Assembly (NCBI RefSeq): GCF_045348435.1 | Contig: NZ_CP157484.1 | Span: 3,844,001-3,908,000 of the forward strand | Source of the DNA: Alsobacter sp045348435 | GTDB taxonomy: Bacteria > Pseudomonadota > Alphaproteobacteria > Rhizobiales > Beijerinckiaceae | Direction: 5' to 3' | DNA length: 64,000 nt | Shown: one piece after another, positions 32,108 to 39,414 of the stretch | Layout of the letters: every line of letters begins with the position of its first letter | How positions within the stretch are numbered: position 1 is the stretch's first letter | Translations under genes and position numbers: made by a program | The notes under the pieces: model-generated | Database searches by the model: none | What the model was told of the DNA's origin: nothing | What the model saw: only the letters and a program-made list of their open reading frames with translations

Positions 32108-32647
32108 ATGACGCTTCCCTTCGACCTCAAGGCTGCGATCCGCACGATCCCCGACTATCCCAAGCCTGGCGTGATGTTCCGCGACATCACCACCTTGCTG
32201 GGCGACGCGCGCGCGTTCCGCCGCACCGTGGACGAGCTGGTGCAGCCTTATGCGGGGTTGAAGGTCGACAAGATCGCCGGCATCGAGGCGCGCGGCTTCA
32301 TCCTGGGCGGGGCGGTGGCGCACCAGCTCTCGGCCGGCTTCGTTCCCATGCGCAAGAAGGGCAAGCTGCCCCACAAGGCGGTGTCGATCGCCTATTCGCT
32401 GGAATACGGGCTCGACCACATGGAGATGCACGAGGACGCCGTGGCGCCCGGCGAAAAGGTGATCCTGGTCGACGACCTGATCGCCACCGGCGGCACCGCG
32501 GCCGCCGCCGTCGCCCTGCTGCGCCAGATGGGCGCCGAGGTGACGTCCTGCGTGTTCGTGGTCGACCTGCCGGAGCTCGGCGGAGCGGCCAAGCTGCGCG
32601 CCATGGACGTCGAAGTGCGCACGCTGGTGTCCTTCGAGGGACACTAG
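32108..32647 (+). CDS. apt: Adenine phosphoribosyltransferase
   Basis: Converts adenine plus PRPP to AMP. At 179 residues it is the normal size. It shows IRTIPDYPKPGVMFRDITTLLGD at the N-terminus, GIEARGFILGGAVAHQLSAGFVPMRKKGKLP (PP-binding and substrate hood), and the PRPP loop VILVDDLIATGGTAAAAV. It lies 67 bp after mtnP, and together they form an adenine-recovery unit using PRPP from prs. REP-like palindromes follow its 3' end. Confidence 0.97.
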   Translation: MTLPFDLKAAIRTIPDYPKPGVMFRDITTLLGDARAFRRTVDELVQPYAGLKVDKIAGIEARGFILGGAVAHQLSAGFVPMRKKGKLPHKAVSIAYSLEYGLDHMEMHEDAVAPGEKVILVDDLIATGGTAAAAVALLRQMGAEVTSCVFVVDLPELGGAAKLRAMDVEVRTLVSFEGH

Positions 32648-32714
32648 CCCGGCGAAGCGCTGCGCCGGAACGGGAACAAGGACGCCCTTCGCCCAGCCTT
32701 CCTGGATCTCCTCC

Positions 32715-32802
32715 CCGCGCCTGCGGCGCGCCGGGGATGATGGGGGTGGGGTCTCCGGAACGGTTGGCGCTTGCCGTCATTCCCCGGCGGTTCGCGCCGG
32801 GG
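32715..32802. repeat. GC palindromes between apt and the first MaoC gene (REP-like)
   Basis: Two related palindromic segments occupy the gap between the convergent genes apt and maoC. One near 32715-32745 ends GGGGATGATGGGGG. The second, at 32782-32802, has perfect arms CCCCGGCG and CGCCGGGG around GTTCG and is preceded by GTCATT. They resemble the palindrome at 11737-11776. The second could also terminate either convergent gene. Confidence 0.45.
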
Positions 32803-32808
32803 CCGCGC

Positions 32809-33306
32809 TCAGCCCGGGCGGCGTTCGTAGAAGGCGATGCCGACGAACTCGAACACCCGGACGCCGTGCTGGTTCACGCCGACATTGAGGTGCTCGACCA
32901 GCCCCCAGCCCGGCCGCGAGCCGGAGGGGCGGGCGGCGATCAGGGTGCTGGAGAAGGACACCGTGTCGCCGACATAGATCGGCTTCAGCCATTTCAGATT
33001 GCGGAACCCCGGCGAGGGGCCGAAGCCCGGGACAGGCAGGCCGGCGACGGCCAGCTCGGCGTCGCGGCGCGCCTTGGCGGCGATGCGCAGCCGCATCCAG
33101 ACGCCCACCGTCTGCCAGCCCGACGCGCAGAGCGCGCCGAAATGGCTCGCCCGGGCGGCCTCCTCGTCCATGTGGAAGGGCTGCGGGTCATAGGCGGCCG
33201 CGAAGGTCTTGATCTCGTCGGCGGTGAAGATGTGGGAGCCGAGCTCCTCGGTCTCGCCGACGACCAGGTCTTCCAGATAGCGGGTGCGGGACAAGGCGGC
33301 GGACAT
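32809..33306 (-). CDS. MaoC-family (R)-specific enoyl hydratase-like protein (second of pair)
   Basis: A 165-residue single hot-dog domain protein. The hydratase-2 catalytic motif is intact: ADEIKTFAAAYDPQPFHMDEEAARAS, with the Asp and His of the active site. VSFSSTLIAARPSGSRPGWGLVEHLNVGVNQHG VRVFEFVG completes the fold. Proteins of this type hydrate enoyl-CoA esters stereospecifically, or act in acyl-CoA degradation and polyhydroxyalkanoate supply; the substrate is not deducible. Its ATG shares a base with the upstream maoC stop (TGATG), so the two are coupled and may form a heterodimer. Confidence 0.92.
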   Translation of the reverse strand: MSAALSRTRYLEDLVVGETEELGSHIFTADEIKTFAAAYDPQPFHMDEEAARASHFGALCASGWQTVGVWMRLRIAAKARRDAELAVAGLPVPGFGPSPGFRNLKWLKPIYVGDTVSFSSTLIAARPSGSRPGWGLVEHLNVGVNQHGVRVFEFVGIAFYERRPG

Positions 33307-33761
33307 CAGGCGGCCTCCGGGCGGGCGACGCCGAAGATGATGCTGTTGGTCTGCTCCATCACCACCTCCCCTGCCTGGTTCAGCACCTCGAACCTGAACC
33401 GCACATAGCCGCGGTCGCCGCGGCTGGACGGGCGCGCGTCGAGCACCGTCTGGCGCACGCTGAGCCTGTCGCCGGGGCGGACCGGCCGCTTCCACTTCAC
33501 CTCGTCGATGCCGCCGGACCCCATGCCGGTCGAGTCCGCCAGGACGTTGTCGTAAAGCATGCGCATCAGCATGGAGCAGGTGTGCCAGCCCGAAGACCCC
33601 AGCCCGCCCAGCAGCGTGCCGGCCGCGGCCGCTTCGTCCAGATGCATGGGCTGGGGGTCGTACTGGCTGGCGAAGGCGATGATCTCCTCGCGCGTCACCA
33701 GATAGGAGCCGTAGGTCGTCACGGCTCCGGGCTCGAAATCCTCGAAACTCAAGCGGGGCAT
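33306..33761 (-). CDS. MaoC-family hydratase-like protein (first of pair)
   Basis: A 151-residue hot-dog protein, MPRLSFEDFEPGAVTTYGSYLVTREEIIAFASQYDPQPMHLDEAAA, again with the D-x4-H catalytic motif. VKWKRPVRPGDRLSVRQTVLDARPS and VRFRFEVLNQAGEVVMEQTNSIIF are typical of the family. It is clearly a paralogue of its downstream neighbour but quite diverged, suggesting a heteromer or complementary substrate ranges rather than a recent duplication. Its GTG/ATG context is normal and the gene is leftward, after a 136-bp gap from the Nudix gene. Confidence 0.92.
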   Translation of the reverse strand: MPRLSFEDFEPGAVTTYGSYLVTREEIIAFASQYDPQPMHLDEAAAAGTLLGGLGSSGWHTCSMLMRMLYDNVLADSTGMGSGGIDEVKWKRPVRPGDRLSVRQTVLDARPSSRGDRGYVRFRFEVLNQAGEVVMEQTNSIIFGVARPEAA

Positions 33762-33897
33762 GGCTCCTCCGGTCAGGCTCTCTCGGCCTCGGGCGTGCAG
33801 GCGAAAGTGCAGGAGCGCGCCGTTCCCCGCAAGCCGCTCGCGCAAGACCCAGGCTCGCGCGCCGCGCAGGCTGGCGCCCGCGGGCGATGGCGCCGCC

Positions 33898-34398
33898 TCA
33901 CCAGTAGGGCGACGGATCGCGCTCCCCCGCGATCTCGGCGAGGCGCGCCCGGGTGCCGCGCGTGATCTCCTCCGGCAGGGCGTCGAGGCGAAAGAAGCGG
34001 CCCTCCTGGATCTCCCGGTTGGGCGGCTTCGGCGGCCCCACCCGGAAGCTGCGGGCGACATAGACGGCGACATGGTCGCGGCGCGACATGAAGCGGTTCA
34101 GGAACACGCCATGCAGCTGCGGCGCGCCGGTGATCTCGATATTGGCCTCCTCGATCACCTCGCGGGCGAGCGCCTCCAGCAGCGTCTCGCCGGCCTCCAC
34201 GCCGCCGCCGGGCATCTGCCAGCCGCTCACATAGCCGTGGCGCACCAGGAAGACGCCGCGCTCCTCGTCCAGGATCGCGGCGCGCACCCCCAGCGTCATC
34301 GGCCGGGAGAGGCGGAAATAGAGATGCGCCATGCGCCGCAGCAGGTCGGGGCCGCGGAAGGCCTCTTCGGGTTCGGGCTGCATCAGGTCCGTCGTCAT
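33898..34398 (-). CDS. Nudix hydrolase
   Basis: A 166-residue Nudix protein with the complete box GGGVEAGETLLEALAREVIEEANIE and the preceding strand GVRAAILDEERGVFLVRHGYVSGWQMPG. The N-terminal helix LLRRMAHLYFRLSRPMTLGV is common in a Rhizobiales Nudix group of unknown substrate (nucleoside diphosphate derivatives are the usual targets). It lies upstream of the two maoC genes in the same direction and diverges from mbfA. Confidence 0.92.
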   Translation of the reverse strand: MTTDLMQPEPEEAFRGPDLLRRMAHLYFRLSRPMTLGVRAAILDEERGVFLVRHGYVSGWQMPGGGVEAGETLLEALAREVIEEANIEITGAPQLHGVFLNRFMSRRDHVAVYVARSFRVGPPKPPNREIQEGRFFRLDALPEEITRGTRARLAEIAGERDPSPYW

Positions 34399-34473
34399 GC
34401 TGCGTCATCCATGGCCCTACGCTAGCGCACGAGCCGAGTCGAGCGCGGGGGCTTGCCCGACGCCGAAAATACA

Positions 34474-34488
34474 TTAGAAGAATTCCAA
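34474..34488. promoter_or_regulatory. Irr-type iron control element (ICE-like) before mbfA
   Basis: TTAGAAGAATTCCAA fits the dyad TTnGAA-N3-TTCnAA that Irr binds in Rhizobiales (ICE). It lies 28 bp upstream of the mbfA ATG, overlapping the likely promoter. One arm has C in place of T, so it is not perfect. In Agrobacterium and Bradyrhizobium, mbfA is an established target repressed by Irr when iron is low. Confidence 0.65.
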
Positions 34489-34516
34489 TCTAGTGATCGT
34501 CGCCGGGAGCTCCGCC

Positions 34517-35494
34517 ATGCCGCTGAAAACCTTCGCCGACCTGACCGAACGCGAGGTCCTGGCTCTCGCCATCAGCAGCGAGGAGGAAGACTCCCGCATC
34601 TACCAGACCTTCGCCGACCAGCTGCGCGAGCCCTATCCGCATTCGGCCGCCATCTTCGACGACATGGCCGAGGAGGAGCGCGGCCATCGCGGCATGCTGT
34701 ACGGGCTCTACCGCGAGAAGTTCGGGGAGCATCTGCCGCCGATCCGCCGCGAGGACGTCAAGGGCTTCCTCACCCGCCGCCCGATCTGGCTCACCAAGAA
34801 CCTGCCCGTCGACAAGATGCGGCAGGAGGCCGAGATCATGGAGATGCAGGCCGCCCGCTTCTACGAGAAGGCCGCGTCCCAGACGCTCGACGTCTCGGTG
34901 CGCGAATTGCTGACGCGCCTCGCCGACATCGAGCGCGGCCACGAGAAGAAGGCCGGCGAAATCTCCGAGCGGCACATGGCGGGCGACGCCGGAGCCGAAG
35001 AGGAGGCGACCCGGCGCCGCATGTTCGTGCTGCAATATGTGCAGCCCGGCCTGGCGGGGCTGATGGACGGCTCGGTCTCCACCCTCGCGCCCCTGTTCGC
35101 GGCGGCCTTCGCCACCCACAGCAACTGGGAGACCTTCCTGGTCGGCCTCGCGGCGTCGATCGGCGCGGGCATCAGCATGGGCTTCGCCGAGGCGCTCTCC
35201 GACGACGGATCGCTGACCGGGCGCGGCGCGCCCTGGATCCGCGGCGCGATCTGCGGCCTGATGACCACGATCGGCGGCATCGGCCACACCCTGCCCTATC
35301 TGGTGCCGGACCGCTGGCCGAACGCCTTCTATATCGCCACCTCCATCGCGGCCGTCATCGTGCTGATCGAGCTCTGGGCCATCGCCTATGTGCGGGCGCG
35401 GTTCATGGACACGCCCTTCCTGCAGGCGGCCTTCCAGGTGGTGCTCGGCGGGGTGCTGGTGTTCATCGCCGGAATTCTGATCGGCAGCGCTTGA
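34517..35494 (+). CDS. mbfA: Membrane-bound ferritin-like iron exporter MbfA
   Basis: A 325-residue two-part protein. The first 150 residues are a ferritin-like/rubrerythrin domain with the EE...H iron ligands (LAISSEEEDSRIYQTFAD; DDMAEEERGHRGML; EIMEMQAARFYEKAA; LADIERGHEKKAG). The rest is a five-helix VIT1/CCC1-type transporter domain (MDGSVSTLAPLFAAAFATHS; ASIGAGISMGFAEALSDDGSLTGRG). This architecture is that of MbfA, an iron exporter that protects against iron and peroxide stress in Rhizobiales. MPLKTFADLTEREVLALAIS is the preferred start (34517). An Irr-box candidate lies just upstream. Confidence 0.96.
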   Translation: MPLKTFADLTEREVLALAISSEEEDSRIYQTFADQLREPYPHSAAIFDDMAEEERGHRGMLYGLYREKFGEHLPPIRREDVKGFLTRRPIWLTKNLPVDKMRQEAEIMEMQAARFYEKAASQTLDVSVRELLTRLADIERGHEKKAGEISERHMAGDAGAEEEATRRRMFVLQYVQPGLAGLMDGSVSTLAPLFAAAFATHSNWETFLVGLAASIGAGISMGFAEALSDDGSLTGRGAPWIRGAICGLMTTIGGIGHTLPYLVPDRWPNAFYIATSIAAVIVLIELWAIAYVRARFMDTPFLQAAFQVVLGGVLVFIAGILIGSA

Positions 35495-35528
35495 CCGGCG
35501 GGCCGGACCGGGGGAGAGGTTCCCCCGC

Positions 35529-36413
35529 ATGTTCCGGCTCGCCCACCTCTCCGATCCCCATCTCGGACCGCTCCCCAAGCCTCGCCTGCGCGAACTCGCG
35601 GGCAAGCGCATGACCGGCTACATGAACTGGCGCCGCGGGCGCGACCGGATCCACGACATGGGGATCCTGGAGCGGCTCGTCGCCGACATGAAGAGCTTCG
35701 AGCCCCAGCACATCGCCTGCACAGGCGATCTCATCAATATCGGCCTGCATGGCGAGTTTCAGGTCGCGCGCGAGTTCCTGCAGGATCTCGGCGCGCCCGA
35801 CAAGGTGAGCTTCGTCCCCGGCAACCATGACGCCTATGTGCGCACCACGATGCGCGACATCGAGCGCTTCCTGTCGCCCTGGATGACGTCGGACAACGGC
35901 AAGTTCGAAGGGTTCCCCTATGTGCGCCTGGTCGGCCCGATGGCGATCGTCGGGCTGTCCTCCGCGGTGCCGACCGGGCCCTTCGTGGCCTCCGGCACGC
36001 TCGGCCGCGAGCAGCGCGAGAAGATCGCCAACGTGCTGGCCTTTTTGGCCCAGCAGCCCCTGGCGCGCGTGATCCTGATCCACCACCCGCCCCATCGCAG
36101 CGGCAGCAAGACCGGCCGGGGCCTGACTGATTCGGCCGCCCTGGAGGAGATCCTCGCCCAGACCGGCGCGGACCTGATCCTCCACGGCCACAACCACGTC
36201 ACCTCGGTGAACCGCATCGCCGGGCCCGGCGGCAAGCTGATCCCGGTCGTGGGGGTGCCGTCCTGCTCGGCCATCCGGGGCACGTTGACGCACCGGGCCG
36301 GCTATCACCTGTTCGACATCGACCTCACCGAGAGCGGCCCCGTGATCACGGGGCGCACCCGCGGCCTGCAGGCCGACGGAGCCATCATCGACATCGGCAC
36401 GCTGCCGCTCTGA
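35529..36413 (+). CDS. Calcineurin-like metallophosphoesterase
   Basis: A 294-residue metallophosphoesterase with the full metal-ligand series: LAHLSDPHLG (DxH), IACTGDLIN (GD), VPGNHDAY (GNHD), ILIHHPPH and LHGHNHVTS (GHxH). The family hydrolyses phosphoester bonds in nucleotides or other small molecules; the sequence does not tell which. It lies 34 bp after mbfA in the same direction, so it may be co-transcribed with the iron exporter, which is interesting because such enzymes use Fe/Mn centres. Confidence 0.93.
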   Translation: MFRLAHLSDPHLGPLPKPRLRELAGKRMTGYMNWRRGRDRIHDMGILERLVADMKSFEPQHIACTGDLINIGLHGEFQVAREFLQDLGAPDKVSFVPGNHDAYVRTTMRDIERFLSPWMTSDNGKFEGFPYVRLVGPMAIVGLSSAVPTGPFVASGTLGREQREKIANVLAFLAQQPLARVILIHHPPHRSGSKTGRGLTDSAALEEILAQTGADLILHGHNHVTSVNRIAGPGGKLIPVVGVPSCSAIRGTLTHRAGYHLFDIDLTESGPVITGRTRGLQADGAIIDIGTLPL

Positions 36414-36416
36414 GCC

Positions 36417-37064
36417 TCAGCCCAGGAAAGGCAGGCCCAGGAAGGCCAGGCCGCCGCGCGCCTTCCACCAGGCGGCCAGGAACAGCAGCCCCGCGCCGAC
36501 GATCATCCCGAGCAGGAATGCGAAGACGAGGTCGCCGACCGTGTAGCGGCGCTCCCGCCGGGGCGCGGCCTCGATCGCGGCGGCGCGCGCGAGCGGCTCC
36601 GCGGCGGGCTCCGCCGGACGTAAGGCCGCCAGCGGCGACAGCGTCTCCCCGGCCAAGGCGCGTTCTCGCTCGACCAGGCGGCGGCCCAGATAGGACGTCA
36701 CCGCCTCGACGATCGGCTCCAGCCGCTCGCTCTCGGCCAGCGCCAGGCGCCCGCCCCGGGTGTCCTGGATGAACCGGAAGGTGCGCCGGTCCCGACCCAT
36801 CTCCACATAGGCCACCATGTCGACGAAGAGGCGCGGCTTCTCGGCGCCGACGATGCCGAAATCGAACATCTCGGCGTCGTTCGGAATCTGCGCCACCACG
36901 GGCGCCAGCTCTTCCCGCAACATTTCGAGCCGGGCCAGTTCCGCCCCGCGCAGCTCAGCCACGGCGCCGGACCGCTCGGCTTCCTCGATGCGCGCCTGGC
37001 GCATGGCCGCTTTGAGGTCCGGGCCGCGAGACCGCTTGGGGAAGGCGAAGACGGGGTCGTCCAT
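36417..37064 (-). CDS. Tail-anchored hypothetical protein
   Basis: A 215-residue protein of unknown function. The N-terminal part is helical and charged (LKAAMRQARIEEAERSGAVAELRGAELARLEMLREELAPVVAQIP). A beta segment follows (MFDFGIVGAEKPRLFVDMVAYVEMGRDRRTFRFIQDTRGGRLALAES). A Pro/Ala linker leads to one transmembrane helix near the end (VGDLVFAFLLGMIVGAGLLFLAAWW). It should sit in the inner membrane with most of its mass in the cytosol. It is convergent with the metallophosphoesterase (3 bp apart). The 296-bp gap upstream holds a CRP-like palindrome. Confidence 0.82.
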   Translation of the reverse strand: MDDPVFAFPKRSRGPDLKAAMRQARIEEAERSGAVAELRGAELARLEMLREELAPVVAQIPNDAEMFDFGIVGAEKPRLFVDMVAYVEMGRDRRTFRFIQDTRGGRLALAESERLEPIVEAVTSYLGRRLVERERALAGETLSPLAALRPAEPAAEPLARAAAIEAAPRRERRYTVGDLVFAFLLGMIVGAGLLFLAAWWKARGGLAFLGLPFLG

Positions 37065-37235
37065 GAACGGGCTCGAATACGCTGGCTGGCACCGGATTGG
37101 TGAACAGAGAGTAAACGTTTGCAGGGTCGCCCGTAAAGCGCACCCGGGTCGTCGGCCACAGCAGAGCCAAGCCTCGTCCCGCCCTTTCGATGGAGTCTCA
37201 GAAAAGCCCTTCGTTCCGAAGGTTTAGAGGCGGTG

Positions 37236-37251
37236 TGTGAACAGGTTCACA
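37236..37251. promoter_or_regulatory. CRP-type palindrome upstream of the tail-anchored protein gene
   Basis: TGTGAACAGGTTCACA is a second exact TGTGA-N6-TCACA site, with extended symmetry (7-bp arms TGTGAAC/GTTCACA). It lies about 172 bp before the start at 37064, in the 296-bp gap behind the leftward GT-C-like gene. A smaller hairpin (CCTTCG/CGAAGG) is at 37208-37222. Confidence 0.5.
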
Positions 37252-37321
37252 TTGGAAGCGAATGGCGTCGACTAAGCTTGCATCGGCGGCCGACCAGCCG
37301 CTCATGTGCTCGACAAACTTG

Positions 37322-37341
37322 GCCGGACCGCAAGGTCCGGC
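37322..37341 (-). terminator. Stem-loop after the GT-C-like gene
   Basis: Perfect 8-bp arms GCCGGACC and GGTCCGGC around a 4-base loop, 20 bp beyond the leftward stop at 37361. The T-run in the direction of transcription is weak (AAGTTTGT), so termination efficiency is uncertain. Confidence 0.5.
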
Positions 37342-37360
37342 TCCCTTTGCCGCGGCCAGG

Positions 37361-39193
37361 TCAGCCCGCGTTGGCGGAACGCAGGCGATACACCCGCAAC
37401 GGGCCGTTCCGGACAGCGAGCTCCAGCCAGGCCGGGGGAGTCCCCGCCGCGAGCGCCGCGGCCAGACCGCCCGCCCTGTCCTGCTCGGGCGTGCGCCCGC
37501 ACAATGCGACATAGCGAACGCCACGCGCGCGGAGGCGCTCTTCGGCCCCGTCCAGGCTCCCGGCCAGCAGGTCGTGGGACGCGAGGATTCCGGCCGCGTT
37601 GCGGTGATAGGGCGCGCCCAGGACCGTGTGGGCCGTGGTCCCGGCCAGCACCAGGGGACCGAGGTCGACCCCGCCCAGCACCAGTCCCGGCGGCAGGGCG
37701 CCGATCGGATTGAAGACGTTCGGCTCGGCGCAGCCGGGTTCCGAGAGGCTGGTCTGGCCCGGGCTGCGGGACGGCGCCGCGGCGGGCGCAGGGGCCGCGC
37801 TGGCGCTGGCGACGCCGGACGGCGCGCCGGGACCCGTCCCGAAGGCCATGTTGAGCAGCATGCCGGGCGCCGAGACGGCCAGCACGCCCGCGAGCGCCGC
37901 CGACCCGACGTGATCGGGCCGCACCTGCATGCGCCTCACCGCCGTCGCAAGCCCCGCTGCGATCAGCGGGCTGGCGAAGGCGTTGACGTAATAGGCGCCG
38001 CGGACCTGCCCGGCCGCGACCAGCAAAGCCACGCCCATCAGGACGAGGCAGAGCGTCGGGCCTGCGGCCCGCGTCGGCCGCCCCTTGGCCAGGACGGCCC
38101 AGGACGCCACGCCGAAGGCGGCCGCCACGGCCGTGATCGTGGCCAGCATGTCGGCGCTGCGCAACAGCCTGAGCAGAGGCTCCATCTCCTGCACGCCGTT
38201 CAGCCAGACGGGGCCGAGGCGCGGATCGATCTCGGCCACCGGCCCGCGCAGGCAATGCGGCCCGAACGCCGCCACGGCGGCGAGCGCCACGGCTCCCGGC
38301 GCGACGGCGAAGGCCAGCCTGCCCGCGCCCGACGGCGTGCGCCGCATCAGGAGCGCGCCGGCCGCCAGCGCGAGTCCGCCCGCGACGGCGGCGCCCAGAT
38401 AAGGAGCGGAGATCGCATCGCAATGCGCCGCCATCACCTGTTGCGGCGGGACCGTCGCCGCCGTGAGCAGCGCGGCGCCGCCGGCGAGGCCGAGCCCGAA
38501 CAGGACGACGCCGGGCCCGGTCCGGTCGGGATCATGGGCCGCCATCAGCGCGGCCGCGCCGCACAGCACGACGAGATAGGGCAGCGTCTCGATGCCCACC
38601 GCCAGCATGACGGCGCCGGCGAGCCCTGCCACGAGGCCGGCCCAGCGCTGCGTCGGAAGGCGCAGCATCGCCGCGAGCGCGGTCAGGCAGGCCAGGATCT
38701 GGAGATTGTGATGATCGATGCGGCCGGCGAAGAACTGCGTCCCGGCCGGCCCGACGACGCAAAACAGCATGAGCGCGACCGGAACGGAGGCGCGTCCCCC
38801 CAGGCTGCGGGCGATCGAGGCCACCACGGCGAGCGCCGGCAGGAGCAGCAGCGTCGGCCAGAGCGCCATCGCGACCCGCTCCGCGGCGTCGGCGGGCAGC
38901 GGCAGGCGCAGGAGCGCGATCAGGACGGCGATGGGAGCGTCGACCAGCCGCGACCAATGCATGACAAGGCCGTCCGGCGGATCGACGCGATGCTGCGTCA
39001 GGTCGAACCAGCCCTGCCCGGCCAAGAGGTCCCGGACCTGGACCAGCCGCATGACGTCGTCGGTGTCGAGGTCGCGGACGCCGAAGACGCTCGTGGACTT
39101 CGCCAGGAACAGCGCGCCGGCGACGCCCCAGGCGAGCGCGACGGCGGAACGGGGCTGCATGCTCCCGGTGAGGAATGCGGACAAACGGCTCAT
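37361..39193 (-). CDS. Polytopic GT-C-like membrane protein (STT3/PMT-type)
   Basis: A 610-residue protein with about twelve hydrophobic helices and an exposed C-terminal domain of roughly 150 residues. The first periplasmic loop carries an acidic motif, VRDLDTDDVMRLVQVRDLLAGQGWFDLTQHRV, resembling the DxD of GT-C glycosyltransferases. GTQFFAGRIDHHNLQILACLTALAAML supplies a second conserved-looking DHH motif. The C-terminal part has an Ala/Pro/Ser linker and paired Cys (SEPGCAEPNVF; YVALCGRTPEQ). The likely role is transfer of sugars from a lipid carrier at the outer face, but this is inference. The start at 39193 (MSRLSAFLTG) is preferred over 39220. Confidence 0.7.
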   Translation of the reverse strand: MSRLSAFLTGSMQPRSAVALAWGVAGALFLAKSTSVFGVRDLDTDDVMRLVQVRDLLAGQGWFDLTQHRVDPPDGLVMHWSRLVDAPIAVLIALLRLPLPADAAERVAMALWPTLLLLPALAVVASIARSLGGRASVPVALMLFCVVGPAGTQFFAGRIDHHNLQILACLTALAAMLRLPTQRWAGLVAGLAGAVMLAVGIETLPYLVVLCGAAALMAAHDPDRTGPGVVLFGLGLAGGAALLTAATVPPQQVMAAHCDAISAPYLGAAVAGGLALAAGALLMRRTPSGAGRLAFAVAPGAVALAAVAAFGPHCLRGPVAEIDPRLGPVWLNGVQEMEPLLRLLRSADMLATITAVAAAFGVASWAVLAKGRPTRAAGPTLCLVLMGVALLVAAGQVRGAYYVNAFASPLIAAGLATAVRRMQVRPDHVGSAALAGVLAVSAPGMLLNMAFGTGPGAPSGVASASAAPAPAAAPSRSPGQTSLSEPGCAEPNVFNPIGALPPGLVLGGVDLGPLVLAGTTAHTVLGAPYHRNAAGILASHDLLAGSLDGAEERLRARGVRYVALCGRTPEQDRAGGLAAALAAGTPPAWLELAVRNGPLRVYRLRSANAG

Positions 39194-39251
39194 GGCGACC
39201 CCATTTCTGGGGCGCATCATACGGATGCGACCTTAACGAAGCGCCTTCGGC

Positions 39252-39404
39252 TCAGCCCTTGCGGACGTCGTCGTCGTCCAGGATGCGCACCGCCGCGCCG
39301 TCGAGGTCGTCATACTGGCCGCTCTTCAGCGACCACAGGAAGGCGCCCAGACCCAGGAGGCCGAGGCTGAGCGCGATGGGCAGCAGATAGACCAGGATGT
39401 TCAT
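39252..39404 (-). CDS. ccoS: cbb3 oxidase assembly protein CcoS
   Basis: A 50-residue single-helix protein: MNILVYLLPIALSLGLLGLG followed by AFLWSLKSGQYDDLDGAAVRIL and an acidic end DDDDVRKG. The SGQYDDLxGxAxRIL pattern defines CcoS, which is needed to insert haem and copper cofactors into the cbb3 oxidase. It is the last gene of ccoGHIS, 10 bp after ccoI. It is easily overlooked because of its size. Confidence 0.95.
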   Translation of the reverse strand: MNILVYLLPIALSLGLLGLGAFLWSLKSGQYDDLDGAAVRILDDDDVRKG

Positions 39405-39414
39405 GACGGGCTTT

